Counted from the first letter of the stretch, positions 1-8,458 are shown. The stretch: DNA of 44,575 nucleotides from Oscillospiraceae bacterium (GCA_004557855.1 SFFJ01000027.1:1-44575); one strand, 5' to 3'. Program-made: numbers and translations. Notes: a model not told the origin generated them from the letters alone.

Positions 1-49
1 GTAACTCATACCATAGTCCATTGCTTTCATCATATTTGTACTTTTCCAT
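1..49 (-). CDS. TnpV-like transposon protein, N-terminal fragment cut by window edge
   Basis: Only the first 16 codons are visible, reading leftward out of the window; they start MEKYKYDESNGLWYEL. This resembles the N-terminus of TnpV, a short protein of unknown function carried by transposons and conjugative elements of gut Clostridia (from memory of the family, no search run). An AAGGAGG site lies just upstream of the ATG at 47-49, and a good promoter lies at 83-111. A mobile element therefore probably ends, or has left a remnant, at the left edge. Confidence 0.55.
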   Translation of the reverse strand, partial: MEKYKYDESNGLWYEL

Positions 50-82
50 AAAATCTTGGCCTCCTTAAAATCTTGTGCTATC

Positions 83-111
83 ATCATAACAAAGAGACGC
101 AATGTCGGCAA
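83..111 (-). promoter_or_regulatory. Sigma-A-type promoter of the TnpV-like gene
   Basis: On the minus strand TTGCCG and TATGAT are separated by 17 nt, about 35 bases upstream of the start codon at 49. Confidence 0.5.
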
Positions 112-184
112 ATGTGCGAGGAAATATGTGAGCCTTCAGCCGGATTTTAAGTGTGAAATTTAGGTTGGTTAAGAACATCCGCAC

Positions 185-220
185 CAACAAAAAAGACGCC
201 TTCGGGCGTCTTTTTTGTTG
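185..220. terminator. Perfect 16-bp stem-loop, bidirectional terminator
   Basis: Two 16-nt arms containing GACGCC and GGCGTC pair perfectly around a TTCG tetraloop, with A and T tracts on either side, so it could terminate in both directions. Its right arm is also the left end of the first of three repeat units (205-612). Confidence 0.75.
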
Positions 221-612
221 GTCGGGATACGGGGAGCGCATCCCTTTTTGCAGATTTGATAGCCCCGGCCCTGATTGAATGCGAAAGACAACCCTGACGG
301 TTTTCTTTCACACTATCTTTCCCTCCGACGGGGAAAGATTTATTGTTGGGGCAGGGCGTCTTTTTTGTTGGTCGGGGTACGGGGAGCGCAACCCCTGCAC
401 AGACTTGAAAATCGCTGCCCTGATCGAACGCGAAGGGAGGACCCGCTGATGGTCCTCCCTTCACACATCCCTCCCCTTTGCGTAGGGGAGGGCTTTTATA
501 TTTTGGGGCCTCGTCCGGGAAAGCTGCTGCGTGGGCGCCTTTTGGGGGTCGGGATACGGGGAACGCAACCTCTGCACAAATTTGAAAAACGCTGCCCTGA
601 TAAAAGCGCAGG
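205..612 (+). repeat. Three tandem-spaced structured repeat units
   Basis: Units begin at about 205, 355 and 534, each with GGCGYCTTTT and then a conserved core of about 75 nt (GTCGGGATACGGGGA, GCGCAACC, TGAAAA, GCTGCCCTGAT). In units 1 and 2 the core is followed by two hairpins whose stems differ in sequence but still pair: 283-309 and 315-339 in unit 1, 432-462 and 469-492 in unit 2. Unit 3 has only a weaker hairpin. The last hairpin of unit 2 ends in a T-rich run and looks like a terminator. No convincing reading frame with a ribosome-binding site was seen, so this is more likely a repeat or structured RNA than a gene. Confidence 0.6.
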
Positions 613-656
613 TGCCTTTGCCGGACACCCGCAGAATTTGTGCAGGGCGCTGCTGC

Positions 657-742
657 GGGCCGCAGGCCGACCGCCGGTTCCGGCGGTCAAGCGAACCTTC
701 GGTTCGCTTCGGCGGCGCTCCGCGCCGCCGGGCCTGCGGCCC
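657..742. repeat. Cloverleaf repeat copy 1
   Basis: Closing arms GGGCCGCAGGCC and GGCCTGCGGCCC enclose three adjacent hairpins with arms GACCGCCGG, AAGCGAACC and CGGCGGCGC (loops: short TT, TTC, TCC). It lies just downstream of spoIIR and may act as its transcript end. Confidence 0.8.
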
Positions 743-782
743 GCCCCCGCCCCTTGCAGGAACCGCCCCCTGCGAAAGCCCC

Positions 783-1370
783 TCACTCCCGCCCCGCCGC
801 CAGCAGGCGCTCCAGCCACTCCGCCAGCGCAAACCGCAGACGGTACTCCGGCCCCTCGGCCAGCTGCTCTATCTGCTCCAGCCCGGTACAGTCGGCCGCC
901 GTGCCGATGCACAGCTGCGGGAACAGCACACACCACCAGTTGCGGCCCTCTGCCCGCCCCAGCTCAATGCGCACCGCATCATAATACCCCGCAGGCAGGA
1001 TAGTCCCGTCATATTCCCTCGTATCAAAATACATATGCACCAAACCCGCCCGTACCGCATCGGTGCAGCCCGCCGCCTCCAGCGTGGCTCGTGCCGTCTC
1101 CTCGATTTTCGGCAGCAGCGCCCGTGCCAGACGCCCGGTCTCCTCCCGGCTGCTGCTTTGGGCAAAGCTTTCCGCCGTTTCCCGCAGGATGGCATCCCGC
1201 ACCCGCAGCTTCAGCGCCTGGTCCTCCTCGCTGTCGCTGTTTGCCAGAATATGCAGCCGCAGCACATTTTCCCGTACCGCCTCGCACCGGTTATCAAAGC
1301 CCGCCGCCATGCTGATGACCAGCGCCAGCAGCAGCCCGAAAATCAGCGTCCTGTCCCATCGTTTCGTCAT
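783..1370 (-). CDS. spoIIR: Stage II sporulation protein R
   Basis: This 195-residue protein matches SpoIIR, the forespore-made secreted signal that triggers the SpoIIGA protease in the mother cell to process pro-sigma-E. A hydrophobic N-terminal segment (about residues 8-24) would export it. Family-typical blocks are RLHILANSD near residues 38-46, a YYDAVRIELG stretch near 129-138 and NWWCVLFP near 144-151. The ATG at 1370 was chosen because a GAAAGGA site precedes it; a longer open frame upstream runs into a cloverleaf repeat and is not credible. It lies 250 bp downstream of gpmI on the same strand with a cloverleaf between. Its presence implies a spore-forming lineage, although one gene does not prove sporulation. 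Confidence 0.9.
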   Translation of the reverse strand: MTKRWDRTLIFGLLLALVISMAAGFDNRCEAVRENVLRLHILANSDSEEDQALKLRVRDAILRETAESFAQSSSREETGRLARALLPKIEETARATLEAAGCTDAVRAGLVHMYFDTREYDGTILPAGYYDAVRIELGRAEGRNWWCVLFPQLCIGTAADCTGLEQIEQLAEGPEYRLRFALAEWLERLLAAGRE

Positions 1371-1459
1371 ATGCTTCCGTCCTTTCCGTGCAGCAATCGT
1401 ATGGTGCCGCTGCCCGTAGTATGGACGGCTTTCCCCCGCTTTATGCCGGGGGCGGGTTC

Positions 1460-1536
1460 GGGCGCAGCCCGGCGGCTCCGCCGCCTCGGCGGACTGCGTC
1501 CGCCGGCCCCGCCTGCGGCGGGGCCGGGCTGCGCCC
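1460..1536. repeat. Cloverleaf repeat copy 2
   Basis: Closing arms GGGCGCAGCCCG and CGGGCTGCGCCC enclose hairpins with arms GGCGGC, CGGCGGAC and GCCCCGCC (loops TCC, TGC, TGC). It sits between gpmI and spoIIR. Confidence 0.8.
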
Positions 1537-1620
1537 CCTCTCCATCCCCCAAAGCCAAGCTCCCCCGCACCGCCACAGGACGGCACAGGGGAGCCTTTTC
1601 TTTTGCAGTATTCCAAGCTC

Positions 1621-3144
1621 TTATTCCAGCATCGAGCGTCCGGTCATCTCCGGGGGCTGGGGCAGTCCCAGCGCCTGCAGCATGGTCGGGGCGATATCCG
1701 CCAGACGGCCGCCCTCCTGCCGCAGCCGGGTCCCTTCCGGGAAGCCCACCGCGATAAAGGGCACCGGGTTGGTGGTGTGCGCCGTGAAGGGCTCGCCGTG
1801 CTCATCGGTCATCCGGTCGGCGTTGCCGTGATCGGCCGTCACAAAGGCCCGGCCGCCCATCTCCCCGATGGCCGCCAGCGTGCGGCCGAGGCAGGTATCC
1901 ACTGCCTCCACCGCCTTTACCGCCGCCTCAAAGACGCCGGTATGCCCTACCATATCGCAGTTGGCGTAGTTGAGGATGATCACATCATACTTGCCGCTGC
2001 GGATGCGCTTTACCACCTCATCGGTGACGGCATAGGCGCTCATTTCGGGCTGCAGGTCATAGGTAGCCACCTTGGGGCTGGGGATCAGCGCGCGATCCTC
2101 GCCGGGATAGGGGGCCTCCACGCCGCCGTTAAAGAAGAAGGTGACATGGGCGTACTTTTCGGTCTCGGCAATCCGCAGCTGGGTCAGCCCTTTTTTGCTG
2201 ATGTACTCCCCGAGGGTGTTCTCCAGGCTCTGCGGCTTGTAGGCCACCTCCACATTGGGCATGGTGGCGTCGTACTGGGTCATGCAGATATAGATCAGCG
2301 GGAAGAAGCCCTTTTTGCGCCCAAACCCGGTAAAATCGGGGTCTACCAGCGTGCGGGTCAGCTCACGGGCCCGGTCGGGGCGGAAATTGAAGAAAATGAC
2401 GCTGTCCCCGCTTCGGATGGTCGCATTTTCGGTCACCACCGCCGGCACGATGAACTCATCGGTCACACCGTCGGCATAGCTTTGATGCATCATCGCCACC
2501 GGGTCGGGCGCCTTTACGCCCTCGCCGTTCACCATGGCGTCATACGCCTTTACCACACGCTCCCAGCGGTTGTCACGGTCCATGGCATAATAGCGGCCGC
2601 TTACCGTCGCTATCTTCCCCAGCCCGATCCGGGCCAGCTCATTCTGCAGCTGCTCTATATACTCCGCCCCGGAGGTCGGCGGTACGTCACGCCCGTCCAT
2701 GAAGCAGTGGATAAACACCTTTTCCACGCCGTTCTTTTTGGCCATCTCCAAAAGCCCGAACAGGTGCCGGATATGGCTATGCACGCCGCCGTCGGATAAA
2801 AGTCCCATCAGATGCAGCGCAGCACCCGGCTTTTTGGCATTTTCCATGGCGTGCAGCAGCGCCGGCTCCCGCTCCATTTCCCCATCCTCAATGGACTTGG
2901 TAATGCGGGTCAGCTCCTGGTAAACGATGCGCCCGGCGCCCATATTGGTGTGTCCCACCTCGCTGTTGCCCATCTGGCCGTCCGGCAGTCCCACATCCAG
3001 CCCGGAGGCCCCGATTTGAGTATGGGGGCAGGTTTCCCACAGCCGGTCCAGGGTGGGGTGCTTTGCGGCGGCAATGGCGTTGCCCTCGGTTTCCCGGCGC
3101 AGCCCAAAGCCGTCCATGATGATCAATGCCAGCGGTTTTTTCAT
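1621..3144 (-). CDS. gpmI: 2,3-bisphosphoglycerate-independent phosphoglycerate mutase
   Basis: This enzyme interconverts 3-phosphoglycerate and 2-phosphoglycerate in the cytoplasm. At 507 residues it has the normal length of the cofactor-independent, manganese-dependent family. Visible motifs are the metal-site IIMDGFG (residues 8-14), the catalytic serine in GNSEVGH (Ser61), the substrate-loop DGRDVPPTS, and VTADHGNADRM near the C-terminus, which supplies metal ligands. Its start lies 14 bp beyond the tpiA stop, so the two genes are co-transcribed. The alkaline-phosphatase-like fold separates it from the unrelated cofactor-dependent GpmA. Confidence 0.97.
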   Translation of the reverse strand: MKKPLALIIMDGFGLRRETEGNAIAAAKHPTLDRLWETCPHTQIGASGLDVGLPDGQMGNSEVGHTNMGAGRIVYQELTRITKSIEDGEMEREPALLHAMENAKKPGAALHLMGLLSDGGVHSHIRHLFGLLEMAKKNGVEKVFIHCFMDGRDVPPTSGAEYIEQLQNELARIGLGKIATVSGRYYAMDRDNRWERVVKAYDAMVNGEGVKAPDPVAMMHQSYADGVTDEFIVPAVVTENATIRSGDSVIFFNFRPDRARELTRTLVDPDFTGFGRKKGFFPLIYICMTQYDATMPNVEVAYKPQSLENTLGEYISKKGLTQLRIAETEKYAHVTFFFNGGVEAPYPGEDRALIPSPKVATYDLQPEMSAYAVTDEVVKRIRSGKYDVIILNYANCDMVGHTGVFEAAVKAVEAVDTCLGRTLAAIGEMGGRAFVTADHGNADRMTDEHGEPFTAHTTNPVPFIAVGFPEGTRLRQEGGRLADIAPTMLQALGLPQPPEMTGRSMLE

Positions 3145-3158
3145 GCGTACTCCCCCTT

Positions 3159-3926
3159 TTACTTGCTTGCGGCCGCTACGATGGCTGCAAAATCCGGCGC
3201 CTTCAGCGAGGCTCCGCCGATCAGTCCGCCGTCGATATCCGGCTGCGCCAGCAGGCCGTCGCAGTTTTTGGCGTTCATGCTGCCGCCGTACTGGATGGTC
3301 GTCGCTTCCGCCGTCTTTTCATCGTACAGTCTGCCCAGCAGCTCCCGGATGAGGTGGTTGACCTCATTGGCCTGCTCATCGGTGGCGGTCTTGCCGGTGC
3401 CGATGGCCCAAACCGGCTCATACGCAATGATGATATGCCGCAGCTCCCCGGCGGTCACACCGGCCAGCGCCTTCTTCACCTGAATGGCGATAATCTCCCC
3501 GGTGATGTCGGCCTCCCGCTGCTCCAGCGTTTCGCCCACGCACAGGATGACCTCCAGGCCGCTGTCAAGGGCGGCACGCACCCGCCGGGCGACCGTCTCA
3601 TCGGTCTCGCCGAAATACTGCCGGCGCTCGCTGTGCCCGATGATAACATACTGCACGCCCAGCTCCTTCAGCATCGGTGCGGAGATCTCCCCGGTAAAGG
3701 CGCCGCTTTCGGCCCAGTGGCAGTTCTCGGCGCCCACCTTTACATTGGTGCCCTCGGTCAGGGCCAGCGCCGTCTCCAGATTGGTATACGGGGTGCAGAG
3801 GACGACCTCACAGTCGGCGTCCTTCACCAGCGGCAGCAGCTCGGTGATGAGTGCCTTTGCCTCGGCACGGTTTTTGTTCATTTTCCAGTTCCCGGCGATG
3901 ACCGCCCGGCGTTTTGCTTTATTCAT
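3159..3926 (-). CDS. tpiA: Triosephosphate isomerase
   Basis: This enzyme interconverts dihydroxyacetone phosphate and glyceraldehyde 3-phosphate. The 255-residue TIM-barrel protein shows the catalytic set: Asn13 and Lys15 in AGNWKMNK, His98 in IIGHSERR and Glu170 in AYEPVWAIGTG, followed by the phosphate-binding YGGSM and GGLIGGASL blocks. The ATG at 3926 was preferred to longer frames because an AAGGAGG site lies directly upstream. It lies between pgk and gpmI. The 426-bp gap to pgk holds two cloverleaf repeats and no gene. Confidence 0.97.
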   Translation of the reverse strand: MNKAKRRAVIAGNWKMNKNRAEAKALITELLPLVKDADCEVVLCTPYTNLETALALTEGTNVKVGAENCHWAESGAFTGEISAPMLKELGVQYVIIGHSERRQYFGETDETVARRVRAALDSGLEVILCVGETLEQREADITGEIIAIQVKKALAGVTAGELRHIIIAYEPVWAIGTGKTATDEQANEVNHLIRELLGRLYDEKTAEATTIQYGGSMNAKNCDGLLAQPDIDGGLIGGASLKAPDFAAIVAAASK

Positions 3927-3993
3927 ATCGGTTCCTCCTTGGTGGGATGGTATTTTCTTTGTTCCGGCAGGGTCTCTGCAGGGGGCAGGCTGC

Positions 3994-4074
3994 GGCCGCA
4001 GGCCGCCCCGGCTCCGCCGGGGCAAACGGGCTCCGCCCGTTTCGGCGGTGCGGAGCACCGCCGGGCCTGCGGCC
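3994..4074. repeat. Cloverleaf repeat copy 3
   Basis: Closing arms GGCCGCAGGCC and GGCCTGCGGCC enclose hairpins with arms GCCCCGGC, AAACGGGC and CGGCGGTGC (loops TCC, TCC, GGA). It is in the pgk-tpiA gap. Confidence 0.8.
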
Positions 4075-4209
4075 CTCCTCGGCAAACCGGCGGCACCCGC
4101 AGGCCCGCCGGCTGCGCCGGCTCCTCACCGTTCCTCCGGCAGACCCGCCACATTTACGGGCCGGCGGCACCCGCCCGCCCCCCGCAGCCCCCTGCAGGGT
4201 CCGGGGTCC

Positions 4210-4288
4210 GGGCGCAGCCCGCCGCCCTCCGGGCGGCAAACGGGCAAAGCCCGTTTCGGCGGTGCAAAGCACCGCCGGGGCTGCGCCC
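4210..4288. repeat. Cloverleaf repeat copy 4
   Basis: Closing arms GGGCGCAGCCC and GGGCTGCGCCC enclose hairpins with arms GCCGCCC, AAACGGGC and CGGCGGTGC (loops TCC, AAA, AAA). It is the second copy in the pgk-tpiA gap. Two of its arms match copy 3, but the closing stem differs. The AAA loops are exceptions to the usual loop type. Confidence 0.8.
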
Positions 4289-4352
4289 CTCCCCCGGCTT
4301 TGCAAAGCTGCACGACCCCGCTTTTTGCCAAAAACGGGGCCGCATTGTGTCG

Positions 4353-5564
4353 TTATTCCTTATCCCGGATGCAGGCAATGCCGGGCAGCAGGGTACCCTC
4401 CAGGTACTCCAGCGAAGCGCCGCCGCCGGTGGAGATGTGGCTCATCTTATCGCCGAAGCCCAGCTGCTGTACCGCAGCCGCGCTGTCGCCGCCGCCGATG
4501 ATGGTGGTGGCATCGGCCTCGGCCAGGGCCTTGGCTACCGCAATGGTGCCGGCGGCCAGTACCGGGTTCTCAAATACGCCCATCGGCCCGTTCCAGACCA
4601 CCGTCTTGGCATCCTTTACGGCCTCGGCATACAGCTCCCGCGTCTTGGGTCCAATGTCCATCCCCATGCGGTCGGCAGGGATCTTATCGGCGTCCACCAC
4701 CTGCGTCTCGATCGGCGCATCGATGGGGTTGGGGAACTCGGCGGTGATGACGGCGTCTACGGGCAGCAGCAGCTTGACGCCGTTCTTCTCGGCCTTCGCC
4801 ATCATTTCCTTGCAATACTCGATCTTCTCGCTGTCCAGCAGAGAGGTACCCACCTCATAGCCCTTGGCGGCCAGGAAGGTATAGGCCATGCCGCCGCCGA
4901 TGATCAGGGTATCCACCTTATCCAGCAGGTTGTTGATGACCTTGAGCTTATCGGCCACCTTGGCGCCGCCCAGAATGGCCACGAGGGGACGAACGGGCTG
5001 CTCCACGGCGTTGCCCAGGTAGTTGATCTCCTTTTCCATCAGGTAGCCCACGGCGGTCTCCTTGATGTAGTCGGTCACGCCGACGGTGGAGCAGTGGGCA
5101 CGGTGGGCGCTGCCGAAGGCATCGTCCACATAAACCTCCGCAAGGGACGCCAGCTCCTTGCTGAATTCGGGCAGGTTCTTGGTCTCCTCGGGACGGAAGC
5201 GGGTGTTCTGCAGCACCAGGATATCGCCGTCCTTCATCTCGGCGGCCATCCGGCGGGCGTTCTCTCCCACCACGGTATCGTCATCGGCAAAAAGGATGGG
5301 GCGGCCCATCAGTTCGCCCAGACGTGCGGCAACGGGCGCCATGGTAAAGGCATGGTCGGGGCCCTTGGGCTTGCCCAGGTGGGAGCAAAGGATGACCTTT
5401 GCGCCGTGGTCGGCCAGGTAGCGGATGGTGGGGATGGCGCCGACGATACGGTTATCGTTGGTCACCTTGCCGTCCTTCAGCGGCACGTTAAAATCGACCC
5501 GCACCAGCACACGGCGGCCCTTTACGTTCAGGTCCTCAATGGTCACTTTGTTCAAAAAAGACAT
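4353..5564 (-). CDS. pgk: Phosphoglycerate kinase
   Basis: This enzyme makes ATP and 3-phosphoglycerate from 1,3-bisphosphoglycerate and ADP. The 403-residue protein has the normal two-domain length. Visible motifs are RVDFNVPLK (residues 22-30) and SHLGKPKG (61-68) of the substrate-binding N-domain, and the nucleotide-binding GGGDSAAA (from about 357) and STGGGASLE (from about 378) near the C-terminus. It is the first gene of the pgk-tpiA-gpmI group and has its own promoter at 5626-5654. The aldehyde dehydrogenase that supplies its substrate (gap) is 18 kb away with separate promoters. Confidence 0.97.
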   Translation of the reverse strand: MSFLNKVTIEDLNVKGRRVLVRVDFNVPLKDGKVTNDNRIVGAIPTIRYLADHGAKVILCSHLGKPKGPDHAFTMAPVAARLGELMGRPILFADDDTVVGENARRMAAEMKDGDILVLQNTRFRPEETKNLPEFSKELASLAEVYVDDAFGSAHRAHCSTVGVTDYIKETAVGYLMEKEINYLGNAVEQPVRPLVAILGGAKVADKLKVINNLLDKVDTLIIGGGMAYTFLAAKGYEVGTSLLDSEKIEYCKEMMAKAEKNGVKLLLPVDAVITAEFPNPIDAPIETQVVDADKIPADRMGMDIGPKTRELYAEAVKDAKTVVWNGPMGVFENPVLAAGTIAVAKALAEADATTIIGGGDSAAAVQQLGFGDKMSHISTGGGASLEYLEGTLLPGIACIRDKE

Positions 5565-5625
5565 ACTGATATCCCTCTTTCTATGATTAGATTTACCGGC
5601 GCCCCGGCAGTTGGTTCCTGCTGTT

Positions 5626-5654
5626 ATTGTACCCCATCCGCCGCCCTATTGCAA
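5626..5654 (-). promoter_or_regulatory. Promoter of the pgk-tpiA-gpmI operon
   Basis: On the minus strand TTGCAA and TACAAT are separated by 17 nt, about 60 nt upstream of the pgk start. Confidence 0.6.
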
Positions 5655-5691
5655 TAGAAAACCGGCAAAATTGTTAAAAAATTAACCTATT

Positions 5692-6198
5692 TTACCCCCA
5701 ATTCAGCCGGTGCAGCGTCCCCTTGTTTTGCAGCAGCGGGAAATCCCATTGCCGCAGCGCCTCGTACACCCCTATCGCCACCGAATTGGAAAGGTTCAGG
5801 CTGCGCAGCCCCTGCCGCATCGGGAACCGCAGGCATTGCCCCGGATGCTGCACCAGCAGCTCCTCCGGCAGCCCGGCGTCCTCCCGCCCGAACAGCAGCC
5901 AGCAGTCGTCCGGGTACTGCACCTCGGTGTAAATATGCTGCGCCTTGGTGGTGAAATAATACATCCTTTCCCCGGCGGCCCGGTTCTTTTCCATAAAGTC
6001 CTCAAGGCTCGGGTAGGTGGTCACGTCCAGGTACTGCCAGTAGTCCAGCCCCGCCCGCCGCAGCTTGGCGTCATCTATGGTAAAGGCCATTGGCTCCACC
6101 AGGTGCAGCCGGGCGCCGGTGGCTGCGCAGGTCCGGGCAATATTCCCCACATTCTGCGGGATTCTCGGCTCCACCAGTACGATATTCAAAGTCGGCAC
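5692..6198 (-). CDS. trmL: tRNA (cytidine(34)-2'-O)-methyltransferase
   Basis: This SPOUT-class enzyme 2'-O-methylates the wobble base of tRNA-Leu isoacceptors using S-adenosylmethionine. The 168-residue length fits TrmL. Motifs are LNIVLVEPRIPQNVGNIAR at the N-terminus, LLFGREDAGLP in the middle, and the trefoil-knot RSLNLSNSVAIGVYEALRQ near the C-terminus. The GTG at 6198 was chosen because AAGGAG sits 9 nt upstream; the in-frame ATG at 6207 directly abuts that site and is less likely. The gene is monocistronic and divergent from the phage block, with a cloverleaf repeat in the shared upstream region. Confidence 0.93.
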   Translation of the reverse strand: MPTLNIVLVEPRIPQNVGNIARTCAATGARLHLVEPMAFTIDDAKLRRAGLDYWQYLDVTTYPSLEDFMEKNRAAGERMYYFTTKAQHIYTEVQYPDDCWLLFGREDAGLPEELLVQHPGQCLRFPMRQGLRSLNLSNSVAIGVYEALRQWDFPLLQNKGTLHRLNWG

Positions 6199-6328
6199 AT
6201 CCTCCATCTCCTTTCGGTGCTTCCGTCCACGATTATACCAAAGAACCGCCCGCAGGTACAGTCCTTTCTCCCGCCGCACACCATTTGGGGCACGCTCCTC
6301 CCCCACTCCGCAAAAACCGCAGGCATAC

Positions 6329-6411
6329 GGGCCGCAGGCCGCCCGCCGTCCCGGCGGGCAAACGGGCTCCGCCCGTTTCGGCGGCGCTCCGCGCCGCCGG
6401 GCCTGCGGCCC
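6329..6411. repeat. Cloverleaf repeat copy 5
   Basis: Closing arms GGGCCGCAGGCC and GGCCTGCGGCCC enclose hairpins with arms GCCCGCCG, AAACGGGC and CGGCGGCGC (all loops TCC). It lies in the 420-bp divergent region between trmL and the terminase small subunit gene. The rest of that region is AT-rich near 6500-6620, but no convincing promoter was seen. Confidence 0.8.
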
Positions 6412-6629
6412 GCCCCCTTCGCAAACTCCCCCCTCAAGCCGCCCTACCTCCACCCATTTCCTCCCAACTCTCCCCTCCCCGCCGCCCTCCACAATCCCCC
6501 TCATTTTACCATTTTCTATGTCAAAAATCCCCCTAATTGTAAACTTTTTGTTAAAAAATGTTGCTTTTTAACCTTTCAGATGCAAAAAACCTCCGTTTTG
6601 GCCGTATTAGTGAAAGGAGTTGTTTCAAT

Positions 6630-7121
6630 ATGCAAGAATTTCCAACCTATCTGAACGCCCACCAAAAACTGTTTTGCCACTGGTTCGCCCTCACCGGCGA
6701 TGCCCGGCTGGCAGCCGAACGGAGCTTTCGGTCCCCCGCCCGCCGCGAGGAAGCCCTGACCCTTCTGGAGGCCCCCGTCGCCAAATCCTATCTGGCTGCG
6801 GTGGAGGACGCCATGGGACACGGCCACCCCCTCACCGCCGCCGAGGACGGCTACCGGAAGCTGGCCTTCGGCCCCGTCACCGATGCCGTCAAATTGATGT
6901 TCCCCGCCGAGGGGGAGCCCCCCGACCCCGCCCGGATGGATCTTTACAATATTGCGAAGATCAGTCAGGCGAAGGGCGGACTGGAGATCACCTTTTTTGA
7001 CCGGCTGGAGGCGCTGGACCGGCTGGCTGCCCGCCAAAAGGAAGCGGCCGCCGCGCAGGATGCCATCGGTTTTCTGGAGGCTGTGGCCGCCGGGGCCGCC
7101 GCCGATGAGGAGGACGGATAA
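6630..7121 (+). CDS. Phage terminase small subunit (putative)
   Basis: This 163-residue protein lies directly upstream of the terminase large subunit and overlaps it by one base, the usual place for the small subunit that recognises phage DNA and recruits the large subunit. The N-terminal part (LNAHQKLFCHWFALTGDARLAA, spread over residues 8-29) reads like the helix-turn-helix opening of small terminases, where a residue run after 'FC' and 'TGDA' is typical. A central SYLAAVEDAM and an acidic alanine-rich tail follow. The ATG at 6630 has a GAAAGGAG site. Position supports the call more than sequence does. Confidence 0.7.
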   Translation: MQEFPTYLNAHQKLFCHWFALTGDARLAAERSFRSPARREEALTLLEAPVAKSYLAAVEDAMGHGHPLTAAEDGYRKLAFGPVTDAVKLMFPAEGEPPDPARMDLYNIAKISQAKGGLEITFFDRLEALDRLAARQKEAAAAQDAIGFLEAVAAGAAADEEDG

Positions 7122-8401
7122 TGCAGCTTTCCCGGTTCAGTAAAAAGCAGCTGCGGGTGCTGGGCTGGTGGCTGCCCCATTCCCCGGACTGCCGCAGGGA
7201 CGCCATCCTTTGCGACGGGGCCATCCGCAGCGGGAAAACGCTGTGCCTCTCCCTTTCCTTCGTGATGTGGGCGACCCACTGCTTTTCCGGCATGAATTTT
7301 GCCCTGTGCGGCAAAACCGTTCTTTCGCTGCGGCGCAATCTTCTGGAACCGCTGCTGCCCGTTTTGCAGGGGATGGGCTACCGGTGCCGATTTACGGCGG
7401 GACAGCGGCAGCTTACCGTGGCGCTGGGCGGCCGGGAAAACCGGTTCTATCTGTTCGGCGGGCGGGATGAGGGAAGCTCCTCCCTCATTCAGGGCGTCAC
7501 CCTGGCCGGCGTCCTGTTGGATGAAGCGGCGCTGATGCCGCGTTCCTTTGTGGAGCAGGCCCTGGCCCGCTGCTCGGTGGCGGGGTCACGGTACTGGTTC
7601 TGCTGCAATCCGGAACACCCCTTTCACTGGTTCTACCGGGAGTGGATCGAAAAGGCGGAGGAGAAAAACTGCCTGTACCTCCACTTCACCATGCGGGATA
7701 ACCCTTCCCTGACGCCGGAGATCCGGCAGCGGTACGAGGGGCTGTATTCCGGCTCCTTTTACCGTCGGTTCGTCCTGGGAGAATGGTGTGCCCCCAGCGG
7801 GGCGGTGTACCCCATGTTCTCCGCCGAACGGCACGTAGCAAAGGAACTGCCGCCTGGCCTGACCGACTGGTATTTAAGCTGCGATTACGGCACCGTCAAC
7901 CCCTGCTCCATCGGGCTGTGGGGCTACTGCCCCGCCGAAGGGGTCTGGTACCGGGCAGCGGAATACTACCACGACTCCCGGCGGGAGGGTGTGCAGAAAA
8001 CCGATGAGGAATACTATGCGGCGCTCTGCCGGCTGGCCGGGGACAGGCCCATTCGCGGCATCACCGTGGACCCCTCCGCCGCCAGCTTTATGGAATGCAT
8101 CCGCCGCCACGGCGTCTACCCCGTCATCCCCGCCAAAAATGACGTGCTGGACGGCATCCGCCGGGTCAGCGACCTGCTGCAAAGCGGCCGGCTGCGGTTT
8201 TCCGCCTCCTGCCGGGATACCCTTCGGGAATTTTCCCAGTACTGCTGGGAGGAAAACGCCCCGGAGGACCGCCCCCGCAAGGAGTTCGACCACGCCATGG
8301 ATGAGATCCGGTACTTTGTATCTACCGTCTTATCCGGCCACCCTGCAAACCGCCCCGCCTTCCATGCGGCTGCCCTTCCCCGGCAGCCCGGTGCGAAGTA
8401 A
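7121..8401 (+). CDS. Phage terminase large subunit
   Basis: This is the ATPase and nuclease that cuts concatemeric phage DNA and pumps it into the prohead. The 426-residue protein has Walker A GAIRSGKT (33-40), Walker B VLLDEAAL (131-138; Asp134 and Glu135) and a C-terminal RNase H-like nuclease half with CDYGTVNPCS and TVDPSAASF supplying likely acidic metal ligands. Its length and motif spacing fit PBSX/SPP1-type large terminases. The frame is intact, unlike the portal gene after it. A 257-bp gap with a cloverleaf repeat separates it from the portal gene, unusual in a packaging operon. Confidence 0.92.
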   Translation: MQLSRFSKKQLRVLGWWLPHSPDCRRDAILCDGAIRSGKTLCLSLSFVMWATHCFSGMNFALCGKTVLSLRRNLLEPLLPVLQGMGYRCRFTAGQRQLTVALGGRENRFYLFGGRDEGSSSLIQGVTLAGVLLDEAALMPRSFVEQALARCSVAGSRYWFCCNPEHPFHWFYREWIEKAEEKNCLYLHFTMRDNPSLTPEIRQRYEGLYSGSFYRRFVLGEWCAPSGAVYPMFSAERHVAKELPPGLTDWYLSCDYGTVNPCSIGLWGYCPAEGVWYRAAEYYHDSRREGVQKTDEEYYAALCRLAGDRPIRGITVDPSAASFMECIRRHGVYPVIPAKNDVLDGIRRVSDLLQSGRLRFSASCRDTLREFSQYCWEENAPEDRPRKEFDHAMDEIRYFVSTVLSGHPANRPAFHAAALPRQPGAK

Positions 8402-8458
8402 AACCCCCAAGGGGAGCCCTCCGGCTGATGGGCCCGGGCCTGCGGCAGGCCGGCCTCC

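Noticed and set aside
3126..5657. Very long open frame (843 codons) on the plus strand across tpiA and pgk
   Set aside because: It is antisense to two intact enzymes with full motifs; long opposite-strand frames are expected in GC-rich genes, and there is no ribosome-binding site.
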